Part shown: positions 50,409 through 58,900 of the stretch, in pieces | Position numbering within the stretch: the first letter of the stretch is position 1 | Layout: every line of letters starts with the position of its first letter | From: Micromonospora andamanensis | GTDB lineage: Bacteria > Actinomycetota > Actinomycetes > Mycobacteriales > Micromonosporaceae | NCBI RefSeq assembly: GCF_016863495.1 | Contig: NZ_BOOZ01000010.1 | Span: 1-60,865, forward strand | Reading direction: 5' to 3' | Length of the DNA stretch: 60,865 bases | Position numbers and translations under genes: made by a program | Notes under the pieces: model-generated | Database searches by the model: none | Told to the model about the DNA's origin: nothing | What the model saw: the letters and a program-made list of their open reading frames with translations, nothing else

Positions 50409-51438
50409 GCCCGTCGCCCTCAAGCTCACCGCCAAGGACTTCAAGTCCGACCAGGAGGTGCGCTGGTGCCCCGGCTGCGGCGACTACGCGATCCTCGCCG
50501 CCGTGCAGCAGTTCATGCCGGAGCTGAACATCCCCCGGGAGAACATCGTCTTCGTCTCCGGGATCGGCTGCTCGTCGCGCTTCCCGTACTACATGAACAC
50601 CTACGGGATGCACTCGATTCACGGGCGGGCACCGGCGATCGCCACCGGCCTGTCGGTCTCCCGGCCGGACCTGTCGGTGTGGGTGGTGACAGGTGACGGC
50701 GACGCCCTCTCCATCGGCGGCAACCACCTGATCCACGCGTTGCGCCGTAACGTCAACCTCAAGATCCTGTTGTTCAACAACCGGATCTACGGCCTGACCA
50801 AGGGGCAGTACAGCCCCACCTCCGAGGTCGGCAAGATCACCAAGTCGACGCCCGTCGGGTCGGCGGACGCGCCGTTCAACCCGCTGTCGTTGGCGCTCGG
50901 CGCGGAGGCCACCTTCGTCGGTCGGACCATCGACTCCGACCGCAAGCACCTCCAGTCGGTGCTGCGCGCCGCCGCCGAGCACGAGGGCTCGGCCTTCGTG
51001 GAGATCTACCAGAACTGCAACATCTTCAACGACGGGGCGTTCGAGCAGCTCAAGGAGCCGGGCACCCGCGACGACTACCTGATCCGGCTGGAGCACGGCC
51101 AGCCGATCACGTTCGGCAAGGACGGGCAGTTCTGCGTCGTCCACCCGCCCGGCGGGTTCGGCCTGGAGGTACGCGAGACCGCGTCGACCCCGGCGGAGGA
51201 GATCGTGGTGCACGATGCCACGGTGGCCGACCCGGCATACGCGTTCGCGCTGTCCCGGCTGCCCGGCTTCGACCTACGGAACACCCCGATCGGCGTGTTC
51301 CGCTCGGTGCGCCGCCCGTCGTACGACAGCGTCGTGCAGGGGCAGTTGGCCGATGCCCGGGCCACCGTCAGCGAGACCCCGGAACAGCAGCTCGCTGGGC
51401 TGCTGGGCAGCGGCGACACCTGGACCATCGTCGGCTGA
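50401..51438 (+). CDS. korB: 2-oxoglutarate:ferredoxin oxidoreductase beta (KorB)
   Basis: Predicted 345-aa beta subunit: VRWCPGCGDYAIL with CxxC for the 4Fe-4S site, GIGCSSRFPYYMNTYGMHSIHGRAPAIATG and the thiamine-diphosphate GDGDALSIGGNH. Completes the Kor enzyme. Starts within the korA end (ATG TCT GAG against AAT GTC TGA), a classic coupled pair. Confidence 0.96.
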   Translation: MSEPVALKLTAKDFKSDQEVRWCPGCGDYAILAAVQQFMPELNIPRENIVFVSGIGCSSRFPYYMNTYGMHSIHGRAPAIATGLSVSRPDLSVWVVTGDGDALSIGGNHLIHALRRNVNLKILLFNNRIYGLTKGQYSPTSEVGKITKSTPVGSADAPFNPLSLALGAEATFVGRTIDSDRKHLQSVLRAAAEHEGSAFVEIYQNCNIFNDGAFEQLKEPGTRDDYLIRLEHGQPITFGKDGQFCVVHPPGGFGLEVRETASTPAEEIVVHDATVADPAYAFALSRLPGFDLRNTPIGVFRSVRRPSYDSVVQGQLADARATVSETPEQQLAGLLGSGDTWTIVG

Positions 51439-51460
51439 CCGTACCGCGACCGCGACGACG

Positions 51461-51490
51461 ACCGGGCCGTTCCCTCGGGGGCGGCCCGGT
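51461..51490 (+). terminator. Terminator between korB and the K+ channel gene
   Basis: Arms ACCGGGCCG (51461-51469) and CGGCCCGGT (51482-51490) enclose a 12-nt loop, followed by a short T-rich run (CGATCTTTCAG). It lies between convergent stops and can serve korB. Confidence 0.7.
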
Positions 51491-51524
51491 CGATCTTTCA
51501 GCCCCGGTGGTCGCCTCCCGTCGC

Positions 51525-52538
51525 TCAGGGCAGGGTGTTCGCGGTGGGACGGTCGTCACGTACGTGCACGAGCATGTCCCCGGTCTCGATGACCGCACCG
51601 GCCCGGTCCGCCAGGGTGACCACCTTGCCCCGCCGGACCAGCGCGATGACCAGGGTGTCGAGCTCCCGGGGCGACCTGCCGACCTCGTTGCGCTCGGCGG
51701 AGCGCATGGCCAGCGCCATGCCCTGACCCGGGGTGAGCAGATCCTCCACCACGTCGATGAGCGGCGGCGCCGACGTCGACAGGCCCAGCAGCCGGCCGGC
51801 GGTCGCCGAGGAGACGATCACGTGGTGCGCGCCGCTCTGCTTGAGCAGCGGGGCGTTCTCCGCCTCCCGGGCCGCGGCGATGATCCGGACCTGACCGGCG
51901 GTGAGCTGGCGTACGGTCAACGCCACGAGCACCGACGCGTCGTCGCTGTCGGTCGCGATGATCACCGCCTTGGCGGTGCGTACGTGGGCCTGGTTGAGCA
52001 CCGAGGATCGGGTCGCCGAACCCTCGATGGCGACAAGCCCGTTCGACGTTGCCTGACGCAGCGCCGGGCCGGCCCGTTCCACCACCACGATCCGGGACTT
52101 GTCCAGCCCGTTCTCCATCAGGGCCGAGATCGCGCTACGCCCCTTGGTGCCGTAGCCGCAGATGATGACGTGGTCCTTCACTTTTCTCTCCCACCGGTGC
52201 AGGCGACGGCCGGTCCGGTACTGCTCGGTCAGGACCTCGAGGGTGGTACCGACCAGGATGATCAGGAACAGCACCCGGGCCGGGGTGATGAACAGGATGT
52301 TTACCAGCCGGGCTTGCTGGCTCACCGGCACGATGTCGCCGTACCCGGTGGTCGAGAGGGAGACCACCGCGTAGTAGAAGCAGTCAAGCAGCGTCAGGCC
52401 GTCACCGTTGTTGTCGCGGTACTGCTCCCGTTCGAGGTAGACCACCACGACCACGGCGAGTACCAACCCGAGGGCGGCGGCCAGCCGGATGCTCAGCGCG
52501 CTGAGCGGGCCTCGCCGCTGCGCCGGAAAGTGGATCAA
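51525..52538 (-). CDS. Potassium channel with RCK (TrkA-N) domain
   Basis: Predicted 337-aa channel. Two TM helices flank the pore; the selectivity filter is TTGYGD (SLSTTGYGDIVPVSQ). The RCK domain starts VIICGYGTKGRSAISALMENGL with a Rossmann-like nucleotide fold. Probably a ligand-gated K+ channel. I chose TTG at 52538; it is an unusual start with a modest AGG site, but the region upstream in the same frame has no coding character. Confidence 0.87.
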   Translation of the reverse strand: MIHFPAQRRGPLSALSIRLAAALGLVLAVVVVVYLEREQYRDNNGDGLTLLDCFYYAVVSLSTTGYGDIVPVSQQARLVNILFITPARVLFLIILVGTTLEVLTEQYRTGRRLHRWERKVKDHVIICGYGTKGRSAISALMENGLDKSRIVVVERAGPALRQATSNGLVAIEGSATRSSVLNQAHVRTAKAVIIATDSDDASVLVALTVRQLTAGQVRIIAAAREAENAPLLKQSGAHHVIVSSATAGRLLGLSTSAPPLIDVVEDLLTPGQGMALAMRSAERNEVGRSPRELDTLVIALVRRGKVVTLADRAGAVIETGDMLVHVRDDRPTANTLP

Positions 52539-52701
52539 CGGGGGACCTGCCCCGCCTCGGTCGCCTGCACGTCCACAACATAGCCGCTGATCCAGGAACC
52601 GCACGGCGGGGTGCCGTTTCAACGGACACGGTACGGCGAGCGGGCCGGCGGACGGGCATGATGGGACGGTCAGCGCAGGGAGCGGCGAGAGTGAGGCCCA
52701 C

Positions 52702-53442
52702 ATGTCGTTGCTGAGACGGGTGATCGGCGCGGTGCTGCGCCGCGAGCGCCAGCACCAGGGCCGCACGTTGCGGGAGGTCGCCCGGGCCGCCGGAGTCTCC
52801 GTGCCGTACCTCTCCGAGGTGGAACGCGGACGCAAGGAGGCGTCCTCCGAGGTCCTCGCGGCGATCTGTCGGGCGCTCGGCCTGCATCTCTCGGATCTGC
52901 TGGAGGAGGTCCGCGACGAGCTCCGGCGGGTCGAACGCCGACTGCCCGCCACGGGCCCGGCCGGTCGTGTCCCGGCCACCCGGCCCGGCGACCCTGCGGC
53001 CACGCCCGCTGGTCGCGGTACGGACGGATCAGCCCAGCCCGTCACCCGCCTCAACGCCGTCGGTTTCGGCTTCGCCTCGGACCTGACGGCAGGGTTGGGC
53101 GGCAACGACCCCTACCGGGCCTGGCCCCACTCGGGCGGGCAGTTCGGCACCGCCGGCCCAACCGGCGGTGGGCTGAGCGGCGGTCGGCTGAGCGGCGGGA
53201 TCAGGGTCGTCGCCTTCGCCGATCCGATCGGCCCGGTCCACCTCGTCGCCCGAGGGCCACTGCTCCGTCGCAGTTCGCCCGGCCGTTCGTCCGTCGGCCC
53301 GCGGCACCGGGCCGGGGCACGTAGGCGAGCCGCCCGACGGGCGGCGACCGTTCGGGCCACCGTCGGCGGTCACCCCGGCGTTGTTGCCTCCCGAGCCTCG
53401 ATGTCACACAGAAACCTTCAGGTCAGCCTGACGTCAGGCTGA
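52702..53442 (+). CDS. clgR: ClgR-like XRE-family regulator with extended C terminus
   Basis: Predicted 246-aa regulator. The first 85 residues ([63 protein letters not shown]) match ClgR, which activates clpP genes in actinobacteria; clpP follows. ClgR is normally about 110-130 aa. The remaining 160 residues are Gly/Arg/Ser-rich, lose third-position GC bias after about 53250, and may be a read-through tail. The stop lies in a 22-bp palindrome. ATG at 52702. Confidence 0.8.
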   Translation: MSLLRRVIGAVLRRERQHQGRTLREVARAAGVSVPYLSEVERGRKEASSEVLAAICRALGLHLSDLLEEVRDELRRVERRLPATGPAGRVPATRPGDPAATPAGRGTDGSAQPVTRLNAVGFGFASDLTAGLGGNDPYRAWPHSGGQFGTAGPTGGGLSGGRLSGGIRVVAFADPIGPVHLVARGPLLRRSSPGRSSVGPRHRAGARRRAARRAATVRATVGGHPGVVASRASMSHRNLQVSLTSG

Positions 53443-53443
53443 C
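53422..53443. repeat. Perfect 22-bp palindrome at the clgR stop
   Basis: GTCAGCCTGAC followed directly by its complement GTCAGGCTGAC. It contains the clgR TGA. It could be a compact terminator (9-bp stem, 4-nt loop) or a dimeric operator in the clpP upstream region. Confidence 0.6.
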
Positions 53444-53496
53444 GAGGAAGGTGCCCCGGGCCTGACCGGACGGCCCGGATCGGCGGCTGTCTCCGT

Positions 53497-53532
53497 CGTT
53501 CTGCCGTGGGCGGATCTGCCCGGGGCAGAACG
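53497..53532 (+). promoter_or_regulatory. Inverted repeat in clpP leader
   Basis: CGTTCTGCC (53497-53505) and GGCAGAACG (53524-53532) with an 18-nt spacer lie 88 bp before the clpP ATG. Possible ClgR operator or RNA hairpin; it does not match the ClgR box by eye, so the role is unknown. Confidence 0.4.
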
Positions 53533-53619
53533 GCTCGTTGGGGACCGCACCCGTGCCGCAGGCTCAAGGGAGCCGGTTCCCGAGCGCTCGACGTCGCCGC
53601 CGGCGGGTGGAGGTTGACC

Positions 53620-54207
53620 ATGATCACGATGCTCGACGACGGCCAGCGGACCTTCGGCGACCAGGTGTTCGAACGACTGTTGCGGGAGCGGATCGTCTTC
53701 CTCGGCAGCGAGGTGAACGACGAGATCGCCAACCGGATCTGTGCACAGATCCTGCTGCTCGCCGCCGAGGACCCGGAGCGGGACATCACCCTCTACATCA
53801 ACTCGCCCGGTGGCTCGGTGAGCGCCGGCATGGCGGTCTACGACACCATGCGCTTCGTCCGCAACGACGTGGCGACCCTGGCCCTCGGGCTCGCCGGCTC
53901 GATGGGCCAGTTCCTCCTCTGCGCCGGTGCGGCCGGCAAGCGGTGGGCGTTGCCGCACACCCGGATCCTGATGCACCAGCCCTCCGGCGGCATGGGCGGC
54001 ACCGCCGCCGACATCACCATCCAGGCCGAGAACATGCTGCACGTGAAGCGGACGATGCAGGAGCTGATCGCCCAGCACAGCGGACGGACCCTGGACGAGA
54101 TCCAGCAAGACTGGGACCGGGACCGCTGGTTCACCGCCGAGGAGGCCCGTGACTACGGTCTGATCGACAAGGTGGTGACCGCCGCCACCCAGCTACCCAC
54201 GAGCTGA
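53620..54207 (+). CDS. clpP: ATP-dependent Clp protease proteolytic subunit
   Basis: Predicted 195-aa ClpP. Catalytic Ser94 (GLAGSMGQF) and His119 (ILMHQP) are visible, with the Asp near residue 168 (QQDWDRDRW). Only one clpP is here, whereas actinobacteria usually carry clpP1-clpP2 pairs elsewhere. ATG at 53620 follows GGAGGTTGACC. Expected to be controlled by the adjacent ClgR-like protein. Confidence 0.94.
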   Translation: MITMLDDGQRTFGDQVFERLLRERIVFLGSEVNDEIANRICAQILLLAAEDPERDITLYINSPGGSVSAGMAVYDTMRFVRNDVATLALGLAGSMGQFLLCAGAAGKRWALPHTRILMHQPSGGMGGTAADITIQAENMLHVKRTMQELIAQHSGRTLDEIQQDWDRDRWFTAEEARDYGLIDKVVTAATQLPTS

Positions 54208-54256
54208 TCCCGCTCCGGTCAGCCCCGCCGGGGCGACCCGCCGTCCCGGACTCAGG

Positions 54257-54312
54257 GGGCGGCGGGCGGCGGGCGGCGGGCGGCGGGCGGCGGGCGGCGG
54301 GCGGCGGGCGGC
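54257..54312. repeat. Tandem repeat, 8 perfect copies of GGGCGGC
   Basis: Eight exact 7-bp units of GGGCGGC run without interruption between the clpP stop and the convergent membrane gene. On the + strand it is G-rich enough to form a G-quadruplex. It may be a length-variable tract. Confidence 0.9.
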
Positions 54313-54328
54313 ACCACGGTCACCGGAC

Positions 54329-54919
54329 CTACTCGGACGCCGCACGGCGGGCCGGACCGGCGATCGAGTAGGCGATCAACCCGCCGAGCGCGAGCACCCC
54401 GGCCGTCAGCATGGCGGCATCACTCCCGGGCGGCTGTCCCTGCCAGGTCGCCGTAGCACCCCAGACACCCTGCTGGGGATACATGGCCGCGACAACGGTC
54501 CAGCCCAGCGGCAGGAACCACGACCTGGCGGCACCCACCACCGAGGCGCACAGGGCGGTCAGCCCCAGCAGGCCGGCGGCGTCGCGGACCACGAGCGCGG
54601 CCGGCCCGAACCGGGCCCCGGTCTGCCGGGTGACGAGCAGAACCGCGAGGACGACCAGCAGAGCGGCGATCAGGTGCGCCGCCCGCCACCACGGCCACCG
54701 CATCGACGCGGTCCGGTCCAGATTCTCGTCGGGACCGGCGAGGGTGGGCGACAGCGCCGCGACCATCAGCAGGACCGTCATCACGACCACCAGCACAGTG
54801 ATGTCCCGCTCCTCGGCGAAAGCCAGGCACAGCGCCCACACCACCGCCGCGCCACCGACCGCCGCAACCAGGGCCAGCGGTACCCGCCGTGAGCGCAGGT
54901 ACAGCATCGTCCCAGTCAC
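54329..54919 (-). CDS. Membrane protein, last gene of ECF/ABC operon
   Basis: Predicted 196-aa protein with about six TM helices (VPLALVAAVGGAAVVWALCLA, DITVLVVVMTVLLMVAAL, AAHLIAALLVVLAVLLV, LGLTALCASVVGAA and others). GTG at 54919 overlaps the upstream permease stop (GTGA). It is probably a second membrane component of the exporter; no family recognised. Confidence 0.75.
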   Translation of the reverse strand: MTGTMLYLRSRRVPLALVAAVGGAAVVWALCLAFAEERDITVLVVVMTVLLMVAALSPTLAGPDENLDRTASMRWPWWRAAHLIAALLVVLAVLLVTRQTGARFGPAALVVRDAAGLLGLTALCASVVGAARSWFLPLGWTVVAAMYPQQGVWGATATWQGQPPGSDAAMLTAGVLALGGLIAYSIAGPARRAASE

Positions 54920-56250
54920 CGGGCCCTCCCGGACAGGATGCCCGTGACGTCGGCGCAGGCCCGAACGGCATCGCGGACCGCCGTGACGCGGGCCAGCGCC
55001 TCGTCGTCGGGCAGTTCGCGCAGTCCCTGCCACAGCGCTACCGCCCCAGCGTTGATCTCAGGGTCCTCTTCGATCATCCCGGGGATCACGCCGACGTCCG
55101 ACTGCGGCTCGCGGCCCAGAAGCCAGTAGGCTGCCGCCCGTTCGACCACCTCGTCGCGGTTCTGGCACCGTCCGTCGTATCCGACTCCGAGTCCCCTGAC
55201 AATCTCGGGAACCACTGCGGCCGGGTGGGCGAGCCCGCCACGTCTGTCGATTCGTACCGTGATCCTGACGACGCCGTCCTCAGCCGAGCTGACGTCGGCA
55301 GCCATGAGCGTGCGGGTGTCCTCGTGCACGGCGCTCGGCGCGTCCGGCAGCTTCGCCAGCGCCGTCAGGCCCTCCCGGGCCAGCGGGGTCAGCGCGTCGA
55401 GCACGTTGGCGTTGACCCGGCTGACGCACACCGTCGGTGTGTCGTCGGTACACACGAGTTCCCGCGCGACCGGGTCGACAGGCCAGTTGAGCACGCCTTC
55501 GTCCCGAGGGACGACAGCGGTCGCCACGACCAGCCCGAGCGCCACCGGCACCAGCGCCGCCGTACGGGCACGCCAGCCATCGGCCACGAACAGCAGCAGG
55601 CCGGCGGCGGCGAGTGCGGCCATCGAGATCGCGAGCGCGCCGCTGACCCGGTTGTCGATCGTCTGGTAGGCGTGGAACGGAACCGTGCCGTGGACCGGGG
55701 AGATCGCCGCAGCCAACCAGTCCGGGAGCCGGATGGCGCTGAGGAAGATCAGCAGGACGCCGGCCACCGCCAGCGCCGGGGCGGTCACCAGGGCGGGAAG
55801 CAGGCGCCCGATGCCCAGGCCGAGCCACGCCGCGCCGACCAGGGACAACGCACCGACACCCGTGACCACTGCGAAGTTCAGCAGCGGCAGGTGCTGTGCG
55901 GTGGAGACGATCCAGCCGATGCCCGCCCCGGTCACCAGCAGGTAGGCGACCGCCAGGGTGATGGCCGTCGCGCCGAGGATCGGCAGCATCCGCTGGGCAC
56001 GGGGCCGGGCCGTGGTGGCGAACAGCTCGCCCACCTTCGCCCGGTGCTCCCGGCGGCCCTGCCAGGCCCCGGCGGCCAGGGCCAGCGGCCACATCAGGAG
56101 CAGGTACTCCCGGATGGTGAGGGCAAGTGCCATCCAGCCACTCGACCACCGGCCGGTGGCCACATAGAGGGCACCGACCCCGACCACCGCCGTGATCAGT
56201 CCCGCACCGAGCGCTGCGGAACGGCGCAGTTCGATCCCCAGGATGCTCAT
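54916..56250 (-). CDS. ABC-2-type permease-like membrane protein
   Basis: Predicted 444-aa protein. Six or so TM helices in the first half (GAGLITAVVGVGALYVA, LLLMWPLALAAGAW, ATAITLAVAYLLVTGAG, FAVVTGVGALSLVGAAWLG, others) and a large extracellular C-terminal domain with conserved Cys (ELVCTDDTPTVCVS) that may hold a disulfide. It follows an ABC ATPase gene with a 4-bp overlap (56247-56250), so it is the exporter's permease. The substrate is unknown. Confidence 0.8.
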   Translation of the reverse strand: MSILGIELRRSAALGAGLITAVVGVGALYVATGRWSSGWMALALTIREYLLLMWPLALAAGAWQGRREHRAKVGELFATTARPRAQRMLPILGATAITLAVAYLLVTGAGIGWIVSTAQHLPLLNFAVVTGVGALSLVGAAWLGLGIGRLLPALVTAPALAVAGVLLIFLSAIRLPDWLAAAISPVHGTVPFHAYQTIDNRVSGALAISMAALAAAGLLLFVADGWRARTAALVPVALGLVVATAVVPRDEGVLNWPVDPVARELVCTDDTPTVCVSRVNANVLDALTPLAREGLTALAKLPDAPSAVHEDTRTLMAADVSSAEDGVVRITVRIDRRGGLAHPAAVVPEIVRGLGVGYDGRCQNRDEVVERAAAYWLLGREPQSDVGVIPGMIEEDPEINAGAVALWQGLRELPDDEALARVTAVRDAVRACADVTGILSGRAR

Positions 56251-57053
56251 CGGGCAGCCTCCGCACGGTGCCGACGGAGGACTGCGGAGTAGCCGCGTTC
56301 GGCCCGGCTGTCGCCGGCGTCACCCTGGTCGCCCTGCCCGGACAGACCCTCGGGAGTGCCCTGCCACACCAGCCGACCCTCATTGAGCACGATCACGTCG
56401 GTGCAGGCCGCCACCACATCCTCCACCAGATGGGTGGAGACCAGCACGCAACTGTCGGTGCCGAGGTCACGCAACAGTTCCCGGAAGTCGAGCCGCTGTT
56501 CCGGGTCCAGACCGACGGTCGGCTCGTCGAGCAGCAGGAGCTGCGGATCGTTGACGATGGCCTGCGCGATGCCGGCCCGGCGCAGCATGCCACCGGAGAG
56601 GGTCTTCAGCCGGGCGTCGGCCTTTGCGGTCAGCCCGACCCGGTCGATGGACCGTTGCACGGCCGCCGCGACAGCGGCCTTCGGCATCTCCTTCAGCCAG
56701 GCCATGTACCCGACGAACTCGCGCACCGTGAACCGTGGATAGAAGCCGAAATGCTGCGGCAGATAACCGAGGGTGCGCCGGACCGAACGCAGCTCGGACC
56801 GGCCGTCGACCGAGCGCCCGAGCAGCGTCAACCGCCCTGCGGCGGGGGGCAGGACTGTCGCCAGTGCCCGCATCAGCGTGGTCTTCCCCGCCCCGTTCGG
56901 GCCGAGCAGCCCGTGCACCCCGGCGGTGAGGCTCAGATCAAGGCCGTCGACGGCTAGATGCCGCCCCGCCCGGACCCGCAGACCCTCCGCGTGGACCGCC
57001 CAGGGATGGGTGGTGACGGCCGTCTCGGCCGCACTCACGGCACGCATCATCAT
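56247..57053 (-). CDS. ABC transporter ATP-binding protein
   Basis: Predicted 268-aa ATPase: Walker A GPNGAGKT, signature LSGGM (LSGGMLRR), Walker B LLLLDEPTVGLDPEQ and the H-loop STH. CcmA/YhbG-like exporter subunit. The start is one of three consecutive ATGs after AAGGAG (57053, 57050, 57047). Overlaps the permease gene. Confidence 0.93.
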   Translation of the reverse strand: MMMRAVSAAETAVTTHPWAVHAEGLRVRAGRHLAVDGLDLSLTAGVHGLLGPNGAGKTTLMRALATVLPPAAGRLTLLGRSVDGRSELRSVRRTLGYLPQHFGFYPRFTVREFVGYMAWLKEMPKAAVAAAVQRSIDRVGLTAKADARLKTLSGGMLRRAGIAQAIVNDPQLLLLDEPTVGLDPEQRLDFRELLRDLGTDSCVLVSTHLVEDVVAACTDVIVLNEGRLVWQGTPEGLSGQGDQGDAGDSRAERGYSAVLRRHRAEAAR

Positions 57054-57133
57054 CGTCTCCTTCGGTGACTGTCAGCGCGGCAGCGACACCGTCCCGTTCG
57101 CCGGTCGGAGCTGCCTGGTCGTGGCGGAAGTTC

Positions 57134-57940
57134 CTAGCCGTGGTGGGAGAGCCGCCGGAATCCGTTGACCCGCAGGAGGGCCATGACGGTAAGCAGCACC
57201 GTGGCAAGCGCCCAACTGCCGGCACTGTCCGCCGCCAGGACCACCGGGAGCCGAGCTGCGGCCAGACTCGGAGCGATCACGACGAGCGTCCAGATCGCGA
57301 TCAGTCCGATCGCGGCCCGGCGTACCCCGACGAGCGTCCCCAGCAGCAGCGTGGCGGCGGTGAAGGTCAGGCACGGCAGCAGCATCAGCGCGAGTGACGC
57401 CCCCGTACGGGCACCCGCCACGGCGAGCGCGGGGATGACGAAGGCCAGCACCGCCGCCGTACGCCGCAGCAGCGCCGTCAGCCCGGCGGCGGGAGTGGCG
57501 GCGATCAGTTCCCAGGCCGGATCGGCGCGGCGGTGCCAGGCGACCGCCACGCCGGGCAACGGCGCCAGCGGTGCGATCAGCAGCACCAGCGAAGGCCGCC
57601 CGGCCCACAGCTCACCGAGCAGCACCGCGGAGGCGAGCACCGTGGCGGTCATGACAAGCCACGGCGCCAGGGTGCCGACGTACCAGCGGTGACGCAGCAC
57701 CGACCAGGGCCGGCTCCGGCCGGCGGGAACCGGCATGGCGGCGATCTCCCGGTCCAGGCCCATCGCGACCCGCTCGATCAGGCTCCGGGTGTCGGCGGTG
57801 GTGGCACCGGCCAGCCGGGCACGACAGTCCGCGCAGCCCTCAAGGTGCACCTCGATCGCCCAGACGCTCGGCTCGTCGAGGCCGGGATCCCCGGCGGCGT
57901 ACCGCTCGATCTGGGACATCGTCGGATGTGTGGTCGTCAT
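57134..57940 (-). CDS. Zinc-finger anti-sigma factor with multi-TM domain
   Basis: Predicted 268-aa protein. The N-terminal zinc-finger anti-sigma (ZAS) motif is IEVHLEGCADCRARL (HxxxCxxC) at about residues 30-45, then six TM helices and a short tail. It should hold the upstream ECF sigma factor. The six-TM C-terminal half is unusual; it may sense membrane state or be part of the exporter. ATG at 57940 overlaps the sigma-factor stop (ATGA). Confidence 0.87.
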   Translation of the reverse strand: MTTTHPTMSQIERYAAGDPGLDEPSVWAIEVHLEGCADCRARLAGATTADTRSLIERVAMGLDREIAAMPVPAGRSRPWSVLRHRWYVGTLAPWLVMTATVLASAVLLGELWAGRPSLVLLIAPLAPLPGVAVAWHRRADPAWELIAATPAAGLTALLRRTAAVLAFVIPALAVAGARTGASLALMLLPCLTFTAATLLLGTLVGVRRAAIGLIAIWTLVVIAPSLAAARLPVVLAADSAGSWALATVLLTVMALLRVNGFRRLSHHG

Positions 57941-58491
57941 GACAGGGCCTCCCGCAGGGCGATCCGGGCGCGGTGGACACGGGACTTGACTGTGTTCTCC
58001 GGTACGCCCAGCAGCACCGACGCTTCCCGCATGGACAGCCCGTCGAGCACCGTGGCCCGCAGGGCCGCCCGCACCTCGGGCGGCAGGACCAGCAGGGCCT
58101 GCTCCAACTCCTGGCCGATCCGGGCGGCCATCACCTCGTCCTCGGCCGCCGGGGCCGTGTCCGGCATGAGCTGCACCTGCGGCACCCGGGCCCGGCGCGC
58201 CCGGCGACGGAACGCGTCGACCAGACGGTGGGCGGCGATGGTCCACAACCAACCCACCGCACTCCCCTGCGCGCCCCCGTCTGCCGCCGACACACCCGCG
58301 AAACTGCCCGCAGCCCGCCAGACGGTGAGGTACGTGTCCTGCAGAACTTCGGCGACCATGTCCGGGTCGGCGCACCGGCGGCGCAGGCGCACCTCAAGCC
58401 AGGGCGCCGTACGCCTGTAGAGCTCGTCGAACGCCCGCCGATCGCCACGAGCCACTCGGCGTACGAGTTCACCCTCGTCAGCAGCGTCCAT
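57937..58491 (-). CDS. ECF RNA polymerase sigma factor
   Basis: Predicted 184-aa sigma-70 ECF factor: region 2 (DELYRRTAPWLEVRLRRRCADPDMVAEVLQDTYLTVWR) and region 4 (LPPEVRAALRATVLDGLSMREASVLLGVPENTVKSRVHRAR). It is the first gene of a minus-strand operon with an anti-sigma and ABC transporter genes, which it likely controls. ATG at 58491; residues encoded further upstream do not align to the family. Confidence 0.93.
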   Translation of the reverse strand: MDAADEGELVRRVARGDRRAFDELYRRTAPWLEVRLRRRCADPDMVAEVLQDTYLTVWRAAGSFAGVSAADGGAQGSAVGWLWTIAAHRLVDAFRRRARRARVPQVQLMPDTAPAAEDEVMAARIGQELEQALLVLPPEVRAALRATVLDGLSMREASVLLGVPENTVKSRVHRARIALREALS

Positions 58492-58530
58492 ACCTGTTCT
58501 CACACCCGGTAAGACGACAGGACCCGCCGG

Positions 58531-58563
58531 ATCGGGTCTCGACCCGATGTGATCGCCGTCACT
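58531..58563. promoter_or_regulatory. Dyad and CRP-like site upstream of the ECF operon
   Basis: ATCGGGT-CTCG-ACCCGAT (58531-58548) is a perfect 7-bp-arm dyad. Directly next, TGTGATCGCCGTCACT (58548-58563) fits the CRP half-site pair TGTGA-N6-TCACT. Both lie 40-70 bp upstream of the sigma-factor start. Binding is untested. Confidence 0.35.
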
Positions 58564-58592
58564 TCCACTGCGCGGCCTGTCAAGGCGGTGAC

Positions 58593-58637
58593 TGGTGCCC
58601 CTGGCAGGATTCGAACCTGCGACACACGGTTTAGGAA
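58593..58637 (-). other. att site: 3' fragment of tRNA-Arg(CCU)
   Basis: Read on the minus strand, TTCCTAAACCGTGTGTCGCAG continues as the T-arm GGTTCGAATCCTGCC and ends AGGGGCACCA. This is the anticodon loop (CCU), variable loop, T-arm, acceptor 3' strand and CCA of a tRNA-Arg. The 5' half (acceptor GCCCCTG, D-arm, anticodon 5' stem) is missing: the neighbouring bases GGCGG cannot pair with ACCGT. Such 3'-only tRNA fragments are the left-behind att copy when an integrative element enters a tRNA 3' end. Confidence 0.8.
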
Positions 58638-58900
58638 GGCGGCTGAGACAGGCTCGCCACTTTGGCCATAACCTGCACGCCCGTGGTTCCCACCGGCACT
58701 GCAGGCCAAGATCATTGCACATACTCTGCGCGGCGCTGCGGACGTCCGAGGACGGCCGGAGGCCGCCCGCAAGGCGGGCCGCAAGCGCGCAACCTCTTGC
58801 TTGCAAAGATCAAGACTCCTGTCGGCCAACGTCTGTGACTGCCGCTGGCCTGCTCGCCTTGTCGCCCACCGCCGGTCCCGGGCTGGGTCCGTCGACGGCT

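Noticed and set aside
58593..58670. A complete tRNA-Arg gene
   Set aside because: The 3' half is perfect, but the preceding bases on the minus strand cannot form the acceptor, D or anticodon stems, so only a fragment is annotated.
57937..58806. A longer sigma factor reading through the tRNA fragment
   Set aside because: The extra N-terminal residues run across the att fragment and do not match ECF factors; ATG at 58491 fits the family start.
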